From positions 31,313,375 to 31,377,374 of the forward strand of contig CAIIXF020000005.1 of NCBI GenBank assembly GCA_903813345.2: DNA of 64,000 bases, given 5' to 3'. This document shows positions 1-14,800 of this stretch, one piece after another (within the stretch, counting starts at the first letter, position 1; every line of letters starts with the position of its first letter). This DNA comes from Owenia fusiformis. Its lineage: Eukaryota; Annelida; Polychaeta; Sabellida; Oweniidae. A program made the translations under genes and the position numbers. The notes under the pieces are model-generated. The model saw nothing but the letters and a program-made list of their open reading frames with translations, was not told the origin of the DNA and did not search any database.

Positions 1-453
1 CATCTGAGAACCCTGCTGGGTTTGTGTCAAAGACTGAATAGGTAAATTGCAGTTTTCTGCTTATTTGAGTAAATTATTTTGGGGACCCAAGAACACTGGG
101 CTCAATCTATCAGTGACCTGCTTGTATTGTTGGCAAGAGAGTGAGAGATAGAGGGTGAGAAGATGGTGGAAAGGGTTGGGTTCCTTTATCCATTACATTG
201 TACCAGAAGTCTTGACATATTGTTATCATCTATAACCTTTTGTTGATGGTATTTTGGCGGTTGGTGTCCTGCATTTTGCATGTGAATGAATTGCATTGTT
301 CACATTTGTGGATGTAACAGTGGTACTGAAAAAATATTCACATTGACACATTGATTGATGTATGATAAAGAGGTGTTCAGATCCACAATAGCTACAAGTT
401 TTACTGAATATTGAAAAGTTGATAAGTAAGAGAGCTTATATATTACATTGTAG

Positions 454-3266
<2,813 letters not shown>

Positions 3267-3522
3267 TGTACCAGAATTTAGGAAATCTACAATATCTCAA
3301 TTTGAATTATGATACGCATTTATGATTTCACATGGATCACAAGGAGAGGACAGGACTGAGATGTTCAAACTTCAAATCAGGAACAGAAAAGAAATCTAAC
3401 AAATTACATTGTTGTTCTATTTATAAAACACAAACTCATATCATATTTTGAAACTAAAATATTTCATCAAATATGGTTTATTTGCTTAGGATTGCTTTGT
3501 ATTTACTTACTGAAAAGTTTAA

Positions 3523-3605
3523 GATTACAATTTGATCCCCAGTGAAAAAACATTACAATTTGATCCCCAGTGAAAAAACATTACAATTTAATCCCCAGTG
3601 AAAAA
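3523..3605. repeat. Three-copy tandem repeat, about 28-29 bp
   Basis: A unit reading ATTACAATTTGATCCCCAGT followed by GAAAAAAC occurs three times in a row, with one G-to-A change in the third copy. It lies in the probable AHCYL 3' UTR. Confidence 0.9.
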
Positions 3606-4927
3606 CACAATAGATTCAGAGATTCTGAATGGAATCCCATAGATTATTGAATCAATTTTGGTCTTTATAAATATTTGAAAATTGGAGAGTTGTTGTTAAA
3701 ATGGATGGAATTATTCCAACTAGAAAAGTATCGAACATGTAAGATATGATAAACGAGCTGAATGGCTGACAGCTTTGATGGTAGTGAGACGCCATCTATC
3801 CACAATTGCAGTAACTAACTGATCAAAAATGGTTTGAATTTGTTGTTATCTTAAATACATGTACAAGCTGTAACCATGGTGAATGTGTTGTTTAATTATT
3901 TTGATGAATTTGATGATTTTCAAAATGCTCAAATCCTAAAATATTGAGTAGCATTAAGGTTACAGTGGTAACAGTGCATGATTTAAAATAAAACTGACTC
4001 TCTGAATGAATTAATGTGAGTTGAAAGATGTTTTGGAGGACACCAGTCGTTAGATTCTTTACAGTATAAATCTGTAGTTTTGGTAGAACTAGGGAGATAT
4101 TTTATGTAGAAATTTACATAGAGATAAATGTAAGAGATTTTCAACTTAATTGAATCTGCTCTACTACCACTATAAGACACGAATCAAGTTTCTTTGCATC
4201 TTCCTCAAGTGAGTCACAACCAGCCTAGTCATGCCTGGTAATCGGTAAAAGTGAATGGAGGGAGAGTAGCCGATTTCTGCTAGAAAATTAAACAAATCTG
4301 AAAGATTTTTTTTTTTGACAAGAAAGTTTAAGTTTAAATCACTCAATGGGTTACGATTTTTCTTAACTGATACGCTTCTAGGATGTGAGATCTATTTAAT
4401 AAGGTGCAACATCACCAAATTGAAAGTCTTATTACCAGGCGTGAATGTAAGGGAACCAGCTATCAGTATTGTTATATGTACATATAATGGTAGTGCAGTG
4501 GATACTTTGATTCTCTTTTTCTCCTAAGAAAACTATAGTATAAAGTCAGTATAAAGTCTGTATATATTAACAACATTTGATGAGTTTTGAGTCACTTCAA
4601 AATAGTGCCATTTGACAGTTAACATTTAGAGGAATTAATTGCAATAGAGGATTGTTTTTCAGTCCTTATTAAGATGTAGAATTTATTATCATTTTGATCA
4701 GTTGCTTTCTACTATTTATTGGCACAACTGTACATAAATATTAATGCTGTTTCGAGGTGTATAAATCAGCTCTGCTTTGCCGGGATTTTCTCAAACTAAC
4801 AATTAACTTATGAAAATAATTTGCTTATGCTGCTTTGGAATTAAAAGATTTGCAAATTTAAGACTAGGAACTAGTAATGTACAAAAATACCCCCTTTATA
4901 CAGGACTGTAAAGATTTTTTGTCGACA

Positions 4928-5086
4928 CAGTAAAACCTGTCTTAGTGAACACCCCTTTTTTTAGTGAACCACAACACACATTTTACATTGACTTCTTTAT
5001 AAAATCCCCTCTTTGTAGTGAATACCTACCAACCGTGAACACTTTTTTGAGGCTCCATAGGTGTTCACTATATACAGGTTTTACTG
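4928..5086. mobile_element. Short palindromic MITE-like element
   Basis: The left end reads CAGTAAAACCTGTCTTAGTG and the right end is its near complement, ending ACAGGTTTTACTG. Inside, the phrase 'TAGTGAAC' and its complement 'GTTCAC' recur. The element is about 159 bp, non-coding, and has long imperfect terminal inverted repeats. A clear target-site duplication was not found, so the superfamily is open. A diverged relative is at 15223-15360. Confidence 0.7.
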
Positions 5087-5965
5087 TAGTTGTTCTAGCG
5101 GAATGTTACTTGTTAGTACTATATAGTGTCAGTTCAAACTCAGGTCAATTGCAGATGTTATTTCATTCCATGTTACTTTAGTATTTTGGAAAACGGTACA
5201 AGGTATGATGGTTTGTAAGTTTCTCTAAATTGTTGTCCATAAATATCTTCCAAAATAGAGTAGAAATCCATACCATATTGACAAAAGTATGTTAGGAGAT
5301 GTTGAGCTCATGAAAATGCAAAAAAGGTCAATTAGGTTAAGTGGACTGCTTTCCAAAAATGGAGAAAATGTATTTCAACTGTACATGTACATGTAATTTT
5401 CTTAATTAATGATACATGTGTGTTTCATATAAAAAATATATGGTTAATGGGCCTCAACTTCATCATGAATGATTGGTCTATATGGGCTATTTAACAACCC
5501 ATTCACATTTAAACCATTTCAAAAGTCTGCCATGTTTTGTTTATTTTGATTAAAATTATACAAATATGCAAAATCTCAAACGAGTGATATGAAAAACTGA
5601 CATGACTGACTTTGGATATTCTCATTTCATCCTATGAATGAAAAAAATGTATTTAGTTTAACTCAGTGTAAAGATGATGCAGTGTCTATTAACTGAAGCA
5701 TGATCCTAGTTTATCCAACTACCAGTCAATGGACTGCATCCAGGGTGCCGTTAGTCTGGTAGAGATGTTCATTGCGTAGGACTGAATGGTGTAAAAATAG
5801 GAAGTTAAGCATTAGGCATTATGTATAGCAGAGACATATAAATTGTGTCTCTGTGCATAGCAATAATTCATCTAATTGAAAATAATGTGAACATTGTGTA
5901 TATAAATATATTGTATCAGATGTATATGTGCAGATTAAATAAAATAAATGTAATTAAATAAAATA

Positions 5966-6989
5966 TATCTTATTTGTCTCTTTTATTTCAAATCAAATTA
6001 AAAGCATATCAACAGCATAATAATAACTATTCCTGCTTTCCTTATGACATACATTTTCAATGATATTTTCATTTAATTTCATAACGGGGAAAAAAGTAAT
6101 ATTGTAGTAATATCGTTCAAATATTTCATGTTACTCATGAACAACTTGTTTGATACAAAACATGAGAAAAATGTCTCTCCAAAAAAACAAAATAACTGTT
6201 TATTCTATGAGTGAAGTAAGAATTGGAAACCATTTATTTCAACCATTACATTTCAACTAAGTCAAAAATACTCCAACATATCATTTTAGTGAGGATAAAT
6301 CCTCTGGTATTCTATAATAGGAATGTGAATATGTGCACTTGCTGCACATAATGTTTGAGGTTGGAGTGCATTTATCAGAAGGGAGTTGATTGGCTGAGAC
6401 AGGCTTGGCATATTTGAATCAGCAATGATGCACTGAAATTATCACCTCTGCCCTAATGCACTCAGCCTACTGATTCCCCAATGAGGTCTGCATTCATATG
6501 TAAGGGACATTTTATTTACAAAAATAAAATTTTCAAATACATAACGACTTCACATGTGCAAGTAACATGGTGTTAAATCAACACCAAAGCATATATGCTA
6601 GTCTTTTTACAAGTACATATGCAATGCAAAACATGAATATGGCACATTTATTAAACTTATTTTATTTAGGCAATTTAAACAGAACATTTTTCAAAATGTG
6701 GTGCAAGGTATAGTAGAGTACCATATCCAAAATTGCAAAATTCATAATAAAGCTTCCATTACACCAGTATTTTAGACAGGTCTTGTTCAAGTTCATAATT
6801 CGTCTATTATCGCCCATTTAATTCCTAAATCGAAATATTACAATTCCTTTCCTTTTAAGTTGCCATTTCTGTTTCAGAATCAGTAATCAGTATTAATCGG
6901 GAAATACATAGCCTCAGTGACCAACTTCCCATATTTGATATCTGATTATCAAGCAGCTGGTTTTACAATAAACTCATGCTTATGTATGC
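5966..6989. other. Intergenic / convergent 3' flank, no gene seen
   Basis: AT-rich DNA between the AHCYL transcript end and the minisatellite. It has several TTTATT hexamers (for example 6507-6512 and in 6640-6670), which read AATAAA on the minus strand and could end the MYND-gene transcript. No exon or structural RNA was recognised. Confidence 0.5.
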
Positions 6990-8816
6990 CCCATACGGTA
7001 CTTGATGTCCTTAGTCAACTATTTCAACAATACAATTCTTGGCTCAATATTTTATGTTATTCAATCCACTTATTCAATAATACGATTCCATACTCCATAT
7101 TTGATGTCATTCAGTCCACTTGTTCATCAATACGATTACATACTCCATATTTGATGTAATTCAGTCCACTAGTTCAACAATACGATTCCATACTCCATAT
7201 TTGATGTAATTAAGTCCACAAGTTCAACAATATGATTCCATACTCCATATTTGATGTAATTCAGTCCACTTGTTCAACAATATGATTCAACTCCATATTT
7301 GATGTTATTCAGTCCACTAGTTCAACAATACAATTCCATACTCCATATTTGATGTTATTCAGTCCACTTGTTCAACAATATGATTCCATACTCCATATTT
7401 GATGTTATTCAGTCCACTAGTTGAACAATACTACTCCATACTCCATATTTGATGTTATTCAGTCCACTTGTTCAACAATATGATTCCATACTCCATATTT
7501 GATGTTATTCAGTCCACTAGTTCAACAATACAATTCCATACTCCATATTTGATGTTATTCAGTCCATTAGTTCAACAATATGATTCCATACGCCATATTT
7601 GATGTTATTCAGTCCATCAGTTTAACAATATGATTCCATACGCCATATTTGATTTAATTCAGTCCACTTGTTTAACAATATGATTCGACTCCATATTTGA
7701 TGTTATTCAGTCCATTAGTTCAACAATATGATTCCATACGCCATATATGATGTAATTCAGTCCACTTGTTTAACAATATGATTCCATACTCCATATTTGA
7801 TTAATTCAGTCCACTAGTTCAACAATATGATTCCATACGCCATATTTGATGTAATTTAGTCCACTTGTTTAACAATATGATTCGAGTCCATATTTGATGT
7901 TATTCAGTCCATTAGTTCAACAATATGATTCCATACGCCATATATGATGTAATTCAGTCCACTTGTTTAACAATATGATTCCATACTCCATATTTGATTA
8001 ATTCAGTCCATTAGTTCAACAATACGATTCCATACTCCATATTTGATGTAATTCAGTCCACTTGTTTAACAATATGATTCGACTCCATATTTGATGTAAT
8101 TCAGTCCATTAGTTCAACAATACGATTCCATACTCCATATTTGATGTAATTCAGTCCACTTGTTCAACAATATGATTCGACTCCATATTTGATGTTATTC
8201 AGTCCACTTGTTCAACAATACAATTCCATACTCCATATTTGATGTAATTAAGTCCACAAGTTCAACAATATGATTCCATACTCCATATTTGATGTAATTC
8301 AGTCCACTTGTTCAACAATATGATTCCATACTCCATATTTGATGTTATTCAGTCCACTAGTTCAACAATACAATTCCATACTCCATATTTGATGTTATTC
8401 AGTCCACTAGTTCAACAATATGATTCCATACGCCATATTTGATTTAATTTAGTCCACTTGTTTAACAATATGATTCGACTCCATATTTGATTAATTCAGT
8501 CCATTAGTTCAACAATATGATTCCATACTCCATATTTGATTAATTCAGTCCACTAGTTGAACAATACTACTCCATATTTGATGTTATTCAGTCCATTAGT
8601 TCAACAATATGATTCCATACGCCATATATGATGTAATTCAGTCCACTTGTTTAACAATATGATTCCATACTCCATATTTGATTAATTCAGTCCATTAGTT
8701 CAACAATATGATTCCATACTCCATATTTGATGTTATTCAGTCCACTTGTTCAACAATATGATTCGATACTCCATATGTGATGCTATTCAGTCCACTAGTT
8801 CAACAATACGATTCAT
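6990..8816. repeat. 50-bp minisatellite, about 36 copies
   Basis: Units of about 50 bp with core TTCAGTCCACTTGTTCAACA, then an ATATGATTCCATACTCCATA-like half and TTTGATGTTA, run head to tail. For example, CTCCATATTT starts at 7441 and again at 7491. Recurrent variants are CACTAG/CACTTG/CATTAG, a C-to-G change giving ACGCCATA, and short units that lack about 4 bp (ATTCGACTCC). The left edge is diverged from about 6925 on. The right edge runs into the last exon of the minus-strand MYND gene and supplies its last codons and stop. The unit length is not a multiple of three and all frames close often, so it is not itself coding. Confidence 0.97.
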
Positions 8817-11800
8817 GTTTCTGTGCTCCATCTTGTGCCTCTCCCCCCAGTCAGCCACCTGGCACCCACGGGTACAATAATACTTGGCATTCTTTACCCC
8901 CTCACTCTTGCACCTGAAATAAATAAAAAATGTGATATAAAACTAATCTTCTCAAACACGTCACATAAAGTTTTGAATCATTTTGATCATCCTACATGTA
9001 TTTTGTGAATAGATTAAAATAAGCATCATTGCTTCAAAATCACTATATTTGTCATTTTTGGAATAATTAGTTTAAACCACAAAAAATTCAACTTATATTA
9101 CTTTTTAAAGAAACAAAACTGTTGATTTATGTCTGTGTAAATGTCAAATATTTGTCACTTACTTTGAACACTTTTTAAATGATTTTGTCACTTACTTTGA
9201 ACACTTTTTAAATGATTTTGGTCTTGCTTCTCTCATGTTGCACTTTGAACACTTTCTCAGATTATTCCGTTCTGCCTCAATCTTAGCCTGGTCCAACTTG
9301 TCTTTATGATATTTAATATCTACGACATTTTCATCCGCCAATTTAGGCCAAGTATTAGAATCGTGAATATCAAGTCCGGGAGTCTTCTCTATTGGTTGAA
9401 TGTATAGAGAGTTATCCTCTCGTACTTTAACTCCAAGTATGAGTTGTGTCTTAGAGTCATCATTGACCGCATTAGGGTTATGGTATAAGGAGGTGACTGG
9501 TCCCATCGTACGCTCATGTGGCAGCGGACTCCTTGCAGGGTTTTTATTTGGTGTCATGTTAATCTCAACCCTTGGTGGAGATGTTAAAAGTCTATCGCTG
9601 TAAGCCTCATGTAGCATGGCAGATAGGGGCTCGTGTAAAGGATGCTTTGGTTCAGCATTACTCGGTTCGGGTCTCTTACAGTCGCTACATTGACAGTTCA
9701 TCACTTCCGCAACCTTCTGATCTTTCTTTTTCTTGGCACATTCTTCATCACCAGCATGCAGATTTATGAGATAGTCTGCAGTCTGTCTGTTCTCATTAAG
9801 TAGGTCAGGATTCTTTTTCAGAAACTCCTTTTCTTTGTGCATCTCATGGAGTCTTTTTGCAGTCCGGCACCAGGGCAGAATAGGCTCTACAAATATGAGA
9901 GTACATATTAATGGTTTATCCCAAGTTTATTGTGTTATGATAACAACAAGTGATATTTCTGATAATATGGATGTCCATGCGATATTTTTCAAAAATCGTT
10001 TATCAGTCCAATACGCGGCTGATATCATTTATATCCGAATGATAACAAATTTGAATTTTTTTTATTATAATAAAGAGATTAAAATAAAACCAATCAAATG
10101 ATTTCTCATGATATCATTTTATCGCTCACTCCTATTGATAGATGAACCCATCAATAAAAATGATATCACTCAAAACAATATTCTGTATACATTCAAGGTG
10201 GGTGAAATGTTGTAGCTATAATTTAATATTCCTAAGCAAAATACCATCGTCTGTTCCTTCTTGAGCTTCTTGAGAAGCTCTGACACCAGAGGCCTTTGAG
10301 CAGTCAGAGTAGATATGATGAGGTGCATATTGTGCTGCTAGCTCATGATCTTTTTTATGCAACTTGTGAAGGGCAACCATTCGCTTCATCCTGAATATGA
10401 AAACAATTCATAGGGTTGATGTTTTGGTAAACATACACAAACTGAGATTTTGTTTAAATGAAAAACATATTTCGACCACAATGGCTTGAAATTCAAAAAT
10501 ATCAAATGATTATGTCAAACTTTTTTAACTTTTCCACATTCAAATACTTATATTTAGTAAAATGAATACTCCACTTTGAAATATTCTTCAACCAGTAAAA
10601 CAATTGATCTATTATCTGACTATACATACGTTTCCTCATCAGGCAACTCGTCATCTTTAGGTAAATGATGATGTCCGTTACATGCATGGCCACAAGTGTG
10701 GTACTGGGGCCTGTCTTTATGGGTACATATGGGAGGACTGCTAGCACAGGGCTGTTCCTCTTTTGGCAGATATTCAGCTACCTTCTCTCTGTCTTCCTTT
10801 TCTGTCTTCTTAAGCAGTTCCATGTACTTATCAATATCTATAGTCAGAGTAGGGACTGGTACTTCTGTATTGTTCGCTCTTGGTGTTTTCAAAAGCTCAA
10901 CATATTTTTGGCGGTCATCGTCAAGCTTTTCGAACATTTTCTTCATTTCAGTTTTTTGTTTCTGCTTTTCAAATTCCATGTCTCGTTTTTGTTTTTCCCG
11001 CTCAGCTTGTCTGCGTTTCCGTTGTTTACCCTCGAGGTATTCAATCTCCCGTCTTTGTTTTTCCATCGTAGCATGCGCATTTTCCTTCACTCTTTTCTCC
11101 ATACCTCGCTCTGCACGTTTTATCTTCTTCACTTCCTCAGGATCCATATGAGGGGGGATGGTAGGCTTCTTTGGATTGGTGTAGCTCTGCATCTCTGGGC
11201 CCTTATCTTTGCCTGAATCCTAAAAGACAAAGGCATCAGAATCAACATAAGGTTTCTTGCGTCCATATTTGGAAAAATGAAGGACTTTTCATGGCTGGTG
11301 TAGCTCTGCATCAAATAAGACTTAATTCTTATAATATTTCTAATTGCTTAAACTAAGAATTTAAAATAAACTCGCATTTCCTCAATTCTTACCCTTTGTT
11401 TTTCGTAAAGTTTCTTCCTGAGCCGCTCTCTAATCGTGTACTTATTATTGTCTTGGTTGAGTTTGTTAAGGACATCTTTAGGCAGATTTACCTGGGGCTC
11501 CCTTGTGTTGTTGTTGTAGATCTCTTGCACTTCTGAAATATTATATAACAATGAATTAAGGTTGGCATACTTGTGCGAACGGTGGGAGGGGGATAAAAGA
11601 TTGAGTACAGTCAGCTCAGTCTTTGGCAGTCTATTTGTTGTATATTTGAATGTACGAATGTATTTAACAGGAACAAAAAAAGGTCAGTCTAAAGGAATTA
11701 TAAGAGTCCTATCCATGTATTATTGTCCAGTAGAAGCCTGTACATGTAATTTGAAATCTGTTTTACCCTACCCTATTTATCATTCAAAGTACACTCTATG

Positions 11801-14800
11801 ATGAGTTGTAATTATGTCATAAACTTCATTAGTGTTTTCATCAATTATGAGCGCTTTACCTTTGGTGAAATTCTGCCTATCCTCTGCTCCTTCATGGTCA
11901 TCTGTCAGTTGTATATTCAGATTGACGTTGCATTTGGAACATTTACTGTGCTTCTTTTTCTTGTTCTCATCAGTTGAAAAAGATGCCACATTTCGACGCT
12001 TGGTTTCATCCCCAAAATCGAAATTATCTGGCAAGCTGAAAAGTTCAGTATATCAGTAACAATTATTTTAGAGCCTCATACATGTGTGCATTATTTCCAA
12101 TATTTGAAATATCATACCATGTGAAATGGTCGTATATGAAATTCTAAGTTCCTTAAACATCGCATTTAATTTTCTAAAATTTGATTTTCTCATTCAATTT
12201 CATCAGACAGTAGCTCATTTGTAGCTCATCCTTACAATGTCACTTCAGAAGGTACTTACTTTGCAATCAAATTCCTAGCAACATCCTCTTTGAGGCCAAG
12301 ATCCTTTGCTTCTCGTACCATGTCTTCATTCCTTTCACTCTTGCTCTCCCATTTATCTCTGTGCTCACTGGGCTTGTAATAGAACTCCCTGGGTCCCAAT
12401 TTGTGGTCCCCACAGAAACATGGCCCGAGAGTGGTGACATCTTTAAACTTCTGACTGTAGGGATGCCATTGCTTGATGACTATGTCAAATTTCTAAAAAG
12501 CAATTTCTAAGTAATATCAAACTGTAAATCATTATGCTAATCTCTGTTATGTTCTTCCGTTTTAATACAAACAAGACACAGGGTGAACAATATTGTACCT
12601 AAAACATAGCAGTGTGGAATCGATATGACAAAATTTATTTAAAAACTTCCAAGATGGCCGCTGAAAAGTTAATCAGCTTTAGAACTTTTTAACAAGTAAC
12701 ATGTGTGAAATTCGAAGCAAATCCGTGAGGTGGTTTTCCTGGAATTGAGATGACAAGATTCATCTAAAAACTTCAAAGATGGCTGCCAGAATGCAAGATG
12801 GCCCCTGAAAAGTCAATCAATTCTAGAACTTCTTACAACATGTGTAAAAAGAACAGGTCCATTTAACAGACTATTGGTCCACTTAGACTTTTTCTAAAAA
12901 ACTCATTCTTCCATTTACTTTTAAAACCGATTGCAAGTTGTAGATAAACCTTTCTTCTTGAGATGTGCAATTTCAAAAAGTGGCATAAGTTCTCCGTTTC
13001 TTTGAAAAATTGGCAGTAAGAACCCCTATCACAAGGCTGTCTGAATATGGGTACACATTATGTTTACCATCAAAATAATATCAAAACTTATCATTATATA
13101 GAATTTAATATATTGAACATATGGCATACAAGTATTCGGAGAAGAAAATTGACAAAATCAAGCGATTTATGTAGTTTACCTATGCAAATCTAGAAAACAT
13201 TGTCATTTTTCGTTCACTTTGTTATCAAGTTTTAGCATGGTGCTCATTCCCTTTCATTGAAAAGTTAACCGTCAGCCCACACTCCCACAAAAAAATATTG
13301 AAACTGTATAATGCAGTAACTTCTCTGCAAATATCATTTTTGTGGGAGTTTGGTCTCACCACTAAAACTTAACTTTTGTGATGAAAATAAGCCTGACTGG
13401 TTTATGTTTTCAATATGGCTGCTAACCTGGGCATACATGTACAGTGTACACTACATAACTGCATGTACAGATTAGGCCATCCAAAATTAATTATATGTTG
13501 GCATTCTGATGAAGAGCCTAATATTAAAAACTACAAAACCTTCATTTATTTAAAGGGTTTTATATATCATTTAAGAGTGAAAATGCAATAACACATTGTG
13601 CCAAAGCAAGTAACACACCTCTTGAGTTCAGATGACCTTGTTAATGAAGTTTATATACAAGTAGTTTTTAATCAATCTTGGAACTCATTTCGCTACAATA
13701 TAATCCAAGATCACAATTCCCTTTTTCATTTATTTACATTACAAGTAGAGAGTAAATGGGGACATTTTGTTTTTTCTGAAAACATAGAATTTAGTGACAT
13801 TATTATAAGAAAATATTTGAATGGCCTAAGTGTTTTTCTAAATAGGGAATAAGTAGAAATTATTTTAGGCAATCGTTTGAGTGTCATGCCATTCATACAT
13901 GATGCTGCCTTATATTTTATGATATATTGAGAGAGGATTTCTCTGAATTATTTGTGTTTCAAATATGGGAACTGCAAATTGGCAAATAACTTTAAAAGTA
14001 AGTGTACATTCAAACATTTTAATTTCAAATGCCAAATAAAATGCCAAATGCCAATGGGCGTTTAGTAAAAGTGACCCTGTAACTATTTAGGATATGGCAA
14101 ACATGTTTAGAAAACTGGTGAGAAGCAATTGAAATAAGAAAATCCATTCTTTTTGAAGTGCCCTTGTGAGCATTTAATTTCAGTCATTTTATCCTAATTG
14201 CCCATGGGCATTTAAAATAATAATCACATCTCAACTCTTAAAACATGCTTAGGATACTGTTATAGTCTCAAAAGGCAACAAGAACAATCATTTTTGAAAC
14301 AAGAAAATTTAGTCCCCCTAAAAATGCCCTTATCGGTATTTATTCTCATTTCATTTCTATTCACATGTCTTTTTATCAGTCACAATCAAAATAAAGCCAA
14401 TTGCTCTCATTTCTTGGATTAGAAACAGTAAAATTTTGACAAAAATAGCAACTCTCAAAGTTGACCTTTAAACCAACCTAGTGTCAAGGTCAAATGTCAA
14501 AACTCTCAGAAATCACATTTTAAGTAATGAGTCATACTTCCTCTTCAATTCTATGTCAATATATACTTGTTTTGTAGGGGGGCTAAAAGAGGGGTTTACC
14601 GCCACCTGTCCTTTGAAGTGAATCTATTAAGTGGTTTTCCTTGAATTGCAATGACAAGATTTTTATCTAAAAAAACTTCCAAGATGGCCGCCAGAGTGTA
14701 AGATGGCCACCGAAAAGTTAATCAGCTCTAGAACTTCTTACCATGTAACATGTGTTAATATCTGAAATAAATCCGTTAAGTGGTTTTCCTACAATCGCGA

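Larger units (their letters stand above)
3267..5965 (+). other. Probable long 3' UTR of AHCYL with poly(A) signals
   Basis: No coding exon is seen for about 2.7 kb after the AHCYL stop. Overlapping AATAAA hexamers at 5938-5943, 5943-5948 and 5957-5962 are the first clustered poly(A) signals downstream, so the transcript probably ends near 5980. The stretch holds a small tandem repeat (3523-3605) and a palindromic MITE (4928-5086). The UTR length is inference; earlier cleavage sites are possible. Confidence 0.5.

Noticed and set aside
4945-5181. 78-residue frame with hydrophobic residues
   Set aside because: It lies in the palindromic MITE and flank; not conserved coding.
6990-8816. CRISPR-like array
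   Set aside because: Units abut with no unique spacers, and the host is an intron-bearing eukaryote. It is a minisatellite.
13598-13852. 84-residue plus-strand frame in a MYND-gene intron
   Set aside because: AT-rich frame of chance length with no recognisable domain or partner exons.
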